From contig CAJIZC010000026.1 of the NCBI GenBank assembly GCA_905181785.1, positions 1 through 37,662 of the forward strand: a stretch of 37,662 nucleotides of DNA, in the 5' to 3' direction. The DNA is from an uncultured Candidatus Poseidoniales archaeon. GTDB taxonomy: Archaea > Thermoplasmatota > Poseidoniia > Poseidoniales > Poseidoniaceae. Positions 32,315 to 37,662 of the stretch are shown here, in pieces. The notes under the pieces were generated by a model. That model searched no databases. It had not been told where the DNA came from and was given only the letters and a program-made list of their open reading frames with translations. The translations under genes and the position numbers were made by a program. How positions within the stretch are numbered: the first letter of the stretch is position 1; the number at the start of each line of letters is the position of its first letter.

Positions 32315-33334
32315 ATGGCCACGGTGTGGAGCGACCAAGAACACGGGTTCATGCAACGAGCCCTGAAGGTCGCCGAACGGGGCAGGGGGCGAGTGAGCCC
32401 GAATCCGCTTGTTGGATGTGTTCTTGTCAAAGATGGAAACATCATTGCCGAAGGCTGGCATGATCACCTTGGTGGTCTTCATGCTGAGCAAATGGCCATC
32501 CACGATGCGGAAAAGAACGGGTTTTCCTCCAACGGAGCCACAGCCTACGTCACGCTCGAACCCTGCAACCACTTTGGCAGAACACCTCCCTGCACTGAGG
32601 CGTTGATGTGGGCGGGAATCAAGGAGGTCATCGTGGCCCATTTGGACCCAAATCCGACCGTTCGCGGTGCTGGTATTGAAGTGCTTGTTCAAGCGGGGAT
32701 CACGGTTCGTCAAGGGCTGCTCGAAGCGCAAGCTGGTGCCCAAATGCGCGCTTTCATGCATTGGTGTGAACATCGTCGCCCAATGGTGACGGTCAAGATT
32801 GCAGTTGATCGCAACGGTTCTGTCGATGATCGTTCAGGTGCTCCCATGCGGTTCACTTCCGAGGGGTGCCTCGACGCAGTTCATCAACTGCGCCAGGACT
32901 GCGATGCGGTTCTCGTCGGCGCTGAGACGGTATCAAGGGACGACCCTTCGCTTACGGTTCGCCGCGTTGAGGCACAACGCCAACCGCTTCGCATCGTCAT
33001 CGACCCGAACGGCAGAATCCCCTCGGATGCAGTCCTGCTCAACGATGGGCATGAAACGCTGCACATGGCTGAAACCTTCAGAGGCCTCAAGCCGCTGTTG
33101 AATCAACTTGGGGATCGTGATGTTCAGCGGGTTCTTGTTGAAGGTGGACCTTCGACCGTTCATGCCTTTCTCAAACAAGGTCTTGTCGACGAATTTTTCC
33201 TTGTTCAAAGTGAAGTGGAACACGTGGTGCCGGTTGCGGCAAACCTCGCCGACAACACGTTGAGCGCCGCTGGCCTTTCACGACGAGAAGATCAACAATG
33301 GGGCCAAGAAACGGTTCAACACTGGTCCCGTTGA
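32315..33334 (+). CDS. ribD: Bifunctional riboflavin biosynthesis deaminase/reductase
   Basis: A 339-aa protein with the E. coli RibD layout. Residues about 10-150 form the deaminase: SPNPLVGCVLVKDG, the zinc site HAEQMA and TLEPCNHFGRTPPC, and HLDPNPTVRGAG. The remainder is the reductase: VTVKIAVDRNGSVDD, LVGAETVSRDDPSLTVR, RIVIDPNGR, VLVEGGPSTVHAF. It deaminates the pyrimidinone intermediate and reduces the ribosyl side chain in riboflavin synthesis. Archaea often carry separate enzymes (ArfC-type reductase), so a bifunctional bacterial-type RibD here is notable. An ORF is open from 32243 but the ATG at 32315 gives the family-typical N-terminus (GFMQRALKVAERG). No other rib gene is adjacent. 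Confidence 0.93.
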   Translation: MATVWSDQEHGFMQRALKVAERGRGRVSPNPLVGCVLVKDGNIIAEGWHDHLGGLHAEQMAIHDAEKNGFSSNGATAYVTLEPCNHFGRTPPCTEALMWAGIKEVIVAHLDPNPTVRGAGIEVLVQAGITVRQGLLEAQAGAQMRAFMHWCEHRRPMVTVKIAVDRNGSVDDRSGAPMRFTSEGCLDAVHQLRQDCDAVLVGAETVSRDDPSLTVRRVEAQRQPLRIVIDPNGRIPSDAVLLNDGHETLHMAETFRGLKPLLNQLGDRDVQRVLVEGGPSTVHAFLKQGLVDEFFLVQSEVEHVVPVAANLADNTLSAAGLSRREDQQWGQETVQHWSR

Positions 33335-33366
33335 ATGTGCGCACGGCACAAGCAAGCCGTGGGTGC

Positions 33367-33443
33367 TGGTGGGCGATGCAGGATTCGAACCCGCGTCGTC
33401 GGGTTCGAAGCCCGACAGGATATCCAGGCTACCCTAATCGCCC
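33367..33443 (-). tRNA. tRNA-Arg (UCG), encoded CCA
   Basis: Read on the minus strand: acceptor GGGCGAT/ATCGCCC pairs over 7 bp with discriminator A. The anticodon stem TCGGG/CCCGA holds loop CTTCGAA, anticodon TCG (arginine). The T arm is GCGGG-TTCGAAT-CCTGC. CCA follows directly in the DNA (33369-33367). No intron. It lies just downstream of ribD in opposite orientation. Confidence 0.93.
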
Positions 33444-33499
33444 TTATTCCACCCGAGTTGGCCACCCTTCTTGAATAAGGCGGGTCGTTTCCAACGGAC

Positions 33500-33904
33500 A
33501 TGGGCCGCTCACTTCCATGCATACCGACGGGTTGTTCGGCGTGCTGTAGAGAGACCACAATGCCCTTGACAAAAGCAGAGGCTTCCCTGCTTTCAAGAAG
33601 AACTGGTATCGATGTTGATGCCTTCACTTGGAAAAACAACGGGGTGTTGACGCTGCTGAACGACGAGACAACTCGGGCTTGTGTCTTTTTGTTAACCGCT
33701 TCTTCCGATGCCAATGCAGAAGGCATGTGTTCGGTCTACGAAGTGCGCCCTCGAGGGTGCCGGACCTACCCCAACGTGTTGAATGAAGAGGATGAAGCAA
33801 TCTTAGACGAAGGCTGCCCTCACCGTTCACAATTCCCAGAACCGACCGAAGAAGACGCCATCACCCTGCTCAATCTTGAGGAGCAACTGTTGCGTGAAGT
33901 ATGA
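33500..33904 (+). CDS. YkgJ-type Cys-cluster (zinc/iron-chelating) protein
   Basis: A 134-aa protein. The N-terminus has the CxxCxxCC-type cluster: Cys7-x4-Cys12-x2-Cys15-Cys16 (CIPTGCSACC). Further Cys follow in TRACVFLL, GMCSVYEVRPRGCRTYP and EGCPHRS, the complete YkgJ/UPF0153 pattern (CxxYxxRPxxCRxYP). Family members bind zinc or iron-sulfur clusters; the function of most is not known. A preceding ATG at 33500 is used. The 3' end overlaps the convergent methyltransferase gene by 35 nt, the largest convergent overlap in the window. Confidence 0.87.
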   Translation: MGRSLPCIPTGCSACCRETTMPLTKAEASLLSRRTGIDVDAFTWKNNGVLTLLNDETTRACVFLLTASSDANAEGMCSVYEVRPRGCRTYPNVLNEEDEAILDEGCPHRSQFPEPTEEDAITLLNLEEQLLREV

Positions 33905-35027
33905 GTCGACTGAGGCTTGCATGCACGTGTTCAGCCCAACGGCCTTGAATGGACCATTGTGATGTTTGGAGGGCCCGTTGGACGTCCTTCCATTCGCCGT
34001 GCAACAAATTTACTTCCACTCCATCTTGCAGTTCTTCATTGGGGTGCTCACCCATCGGGTGCATGGGGAGAATCAACACCAGGCCTGCTTGTTGATGGGC
34101 AACACTGCTGGCACTCAACAGCACCTGTTCAAGCAGAGCCAGCGGTTCGAGGGACCCTTGTGAGTTCCTTCCATAAGGCGGATCAAGCACGAACCCAACC
34201 ACTCGATGTGCTTCGATAGCGGGGATTTCACCAAGCGAAGTTGCATCGGCTTTCAGCACCAATGCCTTGTGCTCATCTTGATGTTCAGCGGCTAAGGCCC
34301 ATTCGAGGTTTTGGTTGGTGCCATCGACCATCACCTGGTCGAGGTCAATGCCAATGGCTGACCGATTCGAAAGGGCCGCTTCAATCAAGAAGCCACCTGT
34401 GCCGCACATCAGATCGATCGTTGTCCCGGTCTTTACTGGCCCAGAGGCGAGGTTCACAGCCAATCGAGCCAAACGCGGATCAAGGCTTACCGGTTTGAAA
34501 AAAGGGCGCTCTGCAGCTTTCCGTACGGCCAAGCCATCCGATTGTTCACCGTACCCAAGCATCCACCCGCACACAATGGTGTTTGAACTTGCATCGATGA
34601 CCACCCCAAAGCGGTGTTCTGGGGTCTCCAAGTCAATGCTGTACCCTTGGTCGTGCAGTCGCCCACCAATCCGTTGAGCCAGTTGGCTCGGACTGACGCC
34701 CTTGATTCGACCTTCATGCCGCCAAGCGCGAACCGCAACAGTTCCAGTTCGGGCATGGTCTCCAAGATGATCCACAATGGAATCAATCAAAGCGTCAAGG
34801 GATTGGTTTTGTTGGTGATCCCACACGATTGCGTGGCAGAGGATCGCTTGACATCCACTGGAAACTTCAACAGCAGCGGCGAGGTCATCCATGGACGCAT
34901 CGCCCGTTAAACCAACCAAACGCCGCCCGTTCAGCCGCTCTGTTTCGAGCATGGGCAACAATGCGGCGATCTCAGCACGACCAAGCGCAGGATGCCATCC
35001 GCGTAAACACGCTACATGCCTCGCCAT
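33870..35027 (-). CDS. THUMP-type tRNA guanosine-N2 methyltransferase (Trm-G10/Trm11-like)
   Basis: A 385-aa protein from the ATG at 35027 (an in-frame start at 35078 would overlap the FEN1 promoter region). The N-terminal half is a THUMP-like RNA-binding region (about 5-165, HVACLRGWHPALGRAEI through RFGVVIDA). The Rossmann methyltransferase domain follows: TTIDLMCGTGGFLIEA as SAM motif I, AIGIDLDQ, and the catalytic motif FVLDPPYGRNS (DPPY), typical of N2-guanosine and Trm-G10/UPF0020 enzymes. Trm-G10 makes m2G/m2,2G at tRNA position 10, and Trm11 m2G10. The gene is divergent from FEN1 (75 nt between starts). The precise site is inferred from the family. Confidence 0.87.
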   Translation of the reverse strand: MARHVACLRGWHPALGRAEIAALLPMLETERLNGRRLVGLTGDASMDDLAAAVEVSSGCQAILCHAIVWDHQQNQSLDALIDSIVDHLGDHARTGTVAVRAWRHEGRIKGVSPSQLAQRIGGRLHDQGYSIDLETPEHRFGVVIDASSNTIVCGWMLGYGEQSDGLAVRKAAERPFFKPVSLDPRLARLAVNLASGPVKTGTTIDLMCGTGGFLIEAALSNRSAIGIDLDQVMVDGTNQNLEWALAAEHQDEHKALVLKADATSLGEIPAIEAHRVVGFVLDPPYGRNSQGSLEPLALLEQVLLSASSVAHQQAGLVLILPMHPMGEHPNEELQDGVEVNLLHGEWKDVQRALQTSQWSIQGRWAEHVHASLSRLILHATVAPQD

Positions 35028-35102
35028 GTCAAGCGCTTGCGCCCCGACTTCTTGACGGGTTCGCATGGGAACAACCACATACCCGAAGCGAATGTGAACT
35101 TC

Positions 35103-36131
35103 ATGGGCTGCAACCTTCGAGACCTCACGTCACCTGAGACCATCGATCTCAACAGTCTTGCGGGAAAACGAGTCGGTGTTGATGCTTTTCTTACCGCCTT
35201 TCAATTCCTCACCACGATGCGGGACCGATCGCCACAAGGCGATGGGGGGCCGCTACGAGCCGAGAACGGCAAGGTCGTCTCGCACTTGATGGGATTTCTC
35301 AACCGCACAACGACTCTTTTGGCAGCCGGAATTAAGCCCGTCTATGTCTTTGACGGCACAGCACCGGAACTCAAAGCGGATGAAATCGCCTCTCGCAAAG
35401 CCCGTCGCCTTGAAGCAGAGCGCGTGCACAAGGAAGCCTTGGCAGCAGGGGATTTCCCATTGGCGCAAAAAATGGCCTCGCGCATCATGCACTATTCTCC
35501 TGAGATGGTCGCTGAAACCAAACAACTGCTCGATTTGCTCGGTGTGCCTTGGGTTGACGCCAAAGCAGAGGGCGAAGGTCAAGCAGCGGTCATGGCGGCA
35601 AAAGGCCAACTGGATGTGGTCGCCACTCAAGATTGGGACGCCTTACTCTACGGAACTCCGCTGCTTGTTCGCAACTTGATGAGCCACGGATCAAAGCAAC
35701 ACGGTCGCGTGGTGAAGGCGCAAAAAATCATCTTGGATGAAGTGCTTGACGAGAACGGCCTGTCCCGAGAACAACTGATTGACTTGGCCATTATGATTGG
35801 AACTGATTTCCATCCTGGCATCAAGGGCATAGGTCCCAAAACGGGCATGAAGTTGATCAAGGCTCACGGGACCATCGAAGCGATCTGTGAAGTCAAAGAA
35901 AAAGAAGTCCCTGAGCGGCTCGATGAAATCCGGTCCATCTTCCATGACCATCCCGCTCACGAAGTCGCAGACGCCGACCTTGAACCGGGGCAGGTGGACA
36001 CGAAGGGCCTGATACAGTTCCTTCAAGTCGAACGCCAATTCAGTCAACGACGTATGGACAACGCCTTCGAGAAGTTGCGCGAAGTCGGGTTGATTCGAGA
36101 AGGCGGGCAAACGTCCTTGTTCTCGTTTTAA
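35103..36131 (+). CDS. fen: Flap endonuclease FEN1
   Basis: A 342-aa structure-specific 5' flap nuclease for Okazaki fragment maturation and base-excision repair. Seen: N-terminal MGCNLRDL (family MGVxLxDL), Asp27 (VGVDAF), Asp84 (YVFDGTAP), the acidic pair Glu156/Glu158 (AEGEGQAAV), Asp177/Asp179 (TQDWDALLYG), Asp235 (GTDFHPGIKGIGPKTG) with the helix-two-turn-helix. The C-terminus ends with a PCNA-binding PIP box (QTSLFSF). The start at 35103 is used because MGCN is the family N-terminus and the first Gly is functional; the frame is open to 35016. The stop overlaps the convergent CoA-transferase stop by 4 nt. Confidence 0.97.
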   Translation: MGCNLRDLTSPETIDLNSLAGKRVGVDAFLTAFQFLTTMRDRSPQGDGGPLRAENGKVVSHLMGFLNRTTTLLAAGIKPVYVFDGTAPELKADEIASRKARRLEAERVHKEALAAGDFPLAQKMASRIMHYSPEMVAETKQLLDLLGVPWVDAKAEGEGQAAVMAAKGQLDVVATQDWDALLYGTPLLVRNLMSHGSKQHGRVVKAQKIILDEVLDENGLSREQLIDLAIMIGTDFHPGIKGIGPKTGMKLIKAHGTIEAICEVKEKEVPERLDEIRSIFHDHPAHEVADADLEPGQVDTKGLIQFLQVERQFSQRRMDNAFEKLREVGLIREGGQTSLFSF

Positions 36132-37168
36132 TCGCTCATAAAGCGCAGAGGGCTTGCCAACACATCAACGCCCATATGCTGTGCAATCGCGCCGCGGGCG
36201 ACGCTCTGTGGGTCTGCTAACGCTTCCAACACGGTGTTGACAGGAGCGCAAGGCACGCCGGTAAGCACCTCTTCTAATTCTGAACGGTCGAGTCGAGCAA
36301 TCGCCGTTGCGACGCACGTTTCGACGGCCTTCCTGTCGATGACGCGCCCTTTGTTGGTTGCCCAGTCAGGGTTCTTTGCTGGTTCCGAAAGTTCAAGCCG
36401 CTCAACAACGGTTTCCCACTGTGCGTCAGAACCAACGCCAAGCACAAACCAACCGTCTGCTGCTTCAAAGGCCCGATAGGGCACGAGGTTTGGATGAGCT
36501 GACCCCATCGCAACCGGGTTCTCATTGCTGGCCATGGCGTTGTGCGCCTGATTGACAAGCGCAGCGATGGCACAATCCCACAGGGAGATGTCGATGTGAG
36601 TTGCTTTACCCGTTCTCTCTTTCTTGTACAGAGCAGCCAGAATAGCGTTGGCTGCATTGAGCCCCGTGATGACATCAATCCAAGCCACACCGACCTTGAC
36701 CGGTGCGCCCTGAGCCTCTCCGGTGATGCTCATGATCCCAGATCGTGCTTGCAACGCCACATCATACCCTGGTTCGTCGCGGCGAGGCCCCGTTGCACCG
36801 TAGGCCGATATTGAACACACAATCACGTGGTCGGGGATTGGTCCGAGCAGGCGTTCGAGGGTTCCGGGTTTGAAGTTCTCAACAACGACATCGGCCGTTT
36901 CAATCATGGCTTGAACGGATTCCGCATCCTGCTTGAGGTCGAAATTGACGATTGTTTTGTTGCGGTTGCAGGAAAGAAAGTACGCTGCGACCTGTTTGCC
37001 ATCGAACCCCTGGGTGAAAGGGGGGCCCCAACGGCGCGTGTCATCGCCCCATGGTGCTTCGATTTTGATCACATCCGCTCCCAAATCAGCCAGCATTTGC
37101 GTGGCGTATGGTCCAGCAAGAATCCTCGACACATCGACGACTTTGATACCCTGCAAAATTCCGCTCAT
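36128..37168 (-). CDS. Class III CoA-transferase (CaiB/BaiF family)
   Basis: A 346-aa protein from the ATG at 37168. Seen: LQGIKVVDVSRILAGPYATQMLADLGADVIKIEAP at the N-terminus (first 17-38 residues shown as the family signature), RNKTIVNFDLK, VVVENFKPGTL, SISAYGATGPRRDEPGYDVALQARSG with catalytic Asp136, and the C-terminal GVPCAPVNTVLEAL. Class III enzymes move CoA between carboxylic acids or racemise acyl-CoA. The substrate is not deducible here. An in-frame ORF extends to 37429, but the internal ATG gives the normal length. It is divergent from the truncated membrane gene with 52 nt between the starts. Confidence 0.9.
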   Translation of the reverse strand: MSGILQGIKVVDVSRILAGPYATQMLADLGADVIKIEAPWGDDTRRWGPPFTQGFDGKQVAAYFLSCNRNKTIVNFDLKQDAESVQAMIETADVVVENFKPGTLERLLGPIPDHVIVCSISAYGATGPRRDEPGYDVALQARSGIMSITGEAQGAPVKVGVAWIDVITGLNAANAILAALYKKERTGKATHIDISLWDCAIAALVNQAHNAMASNENPVAMGSAHPNLVPYRAFEAADGWFVLGVGSDAQWETVVERLELSEPAKNPDWATNKGRVIDRKAVETCVATAIARLDRSELEEVLTGVPCAPVNTVLEALADPQSVARGAIAQHMGVDVLASPLRFMSD

Positions 37169-37220
37169 GGTGGGGCGAAGTGTCCGAAAGGGTTGAACCC
37201 CACCCCCGTAACCACCGCTC

Positions 37221-37662
37221 ATGGTGCTGTTTGATTTGGAACATGAACGCACCTGGAAAGGTTTGCTCGTTCTCGGGCTTCTTCTGAACCTTCTTGTTTG
37301 CTTTACAAGCGATTTAGGGCTTGACACCCATGTCAAAATGGCCGTTGATGATTCGGGAGCCCTGCCGTGGGGTGATTTGCGCCCTGAGGAATCCGGTTTT
37401 AGCGATCCAAACGACGGCGGTGAACGCACAGTGCTGCCAATCTATTCCGGTTCTGAAGCCGCAATCAAGGGGCTAGCACTCGTGGTTTTCTTCGGACTTG
37501 TCGCCTTTGTCTTCTCGACCGTTGGACTTCGTTCCGCAACCGTTCTTTCGCTTTCACCTGCGTTGATTTTTTCAATCGGGCGTGGCTATGAAGAGGTCTA
37601 CTTCGCTGCATTGTTTGCCCTATCCTTTGGCCTATTCACTGGCCTGTGGTCTGAAAAAAACC
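37221..37662 (+). CDS. Polytopic membrane protein, cut by window edge
   Basis: An open frame runs from the ATG at 37221 to the right edge (147 codons, no stop). The first helix (GLLVLGLLLNLLVCF, about 14-28) is followed by an outer loop of about 50 residues with the acidic segment DLGLDTHVKMAVDD. Further hydrophobic segments lie at about 84-102 and 120-142, and GRGYEEVYFA lies in the second loop. The layout (first helix, acidic loop, many helices) recalls GT-C glycosyltransferases of archaeal envelopes, but that is a guess from topology alone. The C-terminus lies outside the window. Confidence 0.7.
   Translation, partial: MVLFDLEHERTWKGLLVLGLLLNLLVCFTSDLGLDTHVKMAVDDSGALPWGDLRPEESGFSDPNDGGERTVLPIYSGSEAAIKGLALVVFFGLVAFVFSTVGLRSATVLSLSPALIFSIGRGYEEVYFAALFALSFGLFTGLWSEKN

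Overview
The window reads as a piece of an aerobic, heterotrophic, mesophilic archaeal genome, most probably a marine Thermoplasmatota of the Marine Group II type (Candidatus Poseidoniia). The evidence for an archaeon is direct: FEN1 with a C-terminal PIP box, Sec61-beta, archaeal 4-phosphopantoate--beta-alanine ligase, a Trm-G10-like THUMP methyltransferase, an archaeal Xer recombinase and an Lrp-type regulator. Placement in MGII is an inference from this gene mix, the terminal oxidase and the many secreted or membrane proteins with mosaic domains. Coding is very dense on both strands, with many 1-4 nt overlaps and three convergent gene pairs that overlap at their stops.

Layout. 1-4.5 kb: a truncated unknown gene, an isocitrate/isopropylmalate-dehydrogenase-like enzyme, a nadC-phosphopantoate ligase pair (NAD and CoA synthesis) and a CoA-binding protein. 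4.6-11.2 kb: a large furin/kexin-like secreted protease with a P domain and calcium-type repeats, a membrane protein with an N-terminal SAP domain, and a membrane protein with a collagen-like stretch. 11.3-16 kb: RimK-like ligase, tyrosine recombinase, a small zinc-binding candidate, a histone-H1-like chromatin protein with a helix-hairpin-helix head, an unknown coiled-coil protein and Sec61-beta. 16-22.7 kb: a minus-strand set of membrane and unknown proteins, an NSUN2-like RNA m5C methyltransferase, an exported membrane protein coupled to an Lrp regulator, and a three-gene minus-strand operon that ends in a Toprim protein and begins with a 43-aa membrane peptide.

22.7-29.3 kb is the centrepiece: an operon for an A-type haem-copper oxidase (subunits II, I, III, IV) and a SCO copper chaperone. 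Almost every subunit is enlarged: subunit I has a secreted N-terminal domain of about 180 residues with a CxCH motif, subunit III carries a four-helix extension with a His/Asp-rich loop, subunit II has an enlarged region ahead of CuA, and SCO is fused to two DUF4430-like modules, a Cys-rich EGF-like module and a C-terminal anchor. The core catalytic and metal ligands of the oxidase are intact. 29.4-37.7 kb: tRNA-Ser(UGA), a lipoprotein-like membrane protein, a lipid/diacylglycerol kinase, RibD, tRNA-Arg(UCG), a Cys-cluster protein, Trm-G10-like methyltransferase, FEN1, a class III CoA-transferase and a truncated membrane protein.

No CRISPR array, insertion sequence or replication origin was seen. 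No gene-free stretch exceeds 300 bases; the longest is 15796-16075 (280 nt), which holds a hairpin.
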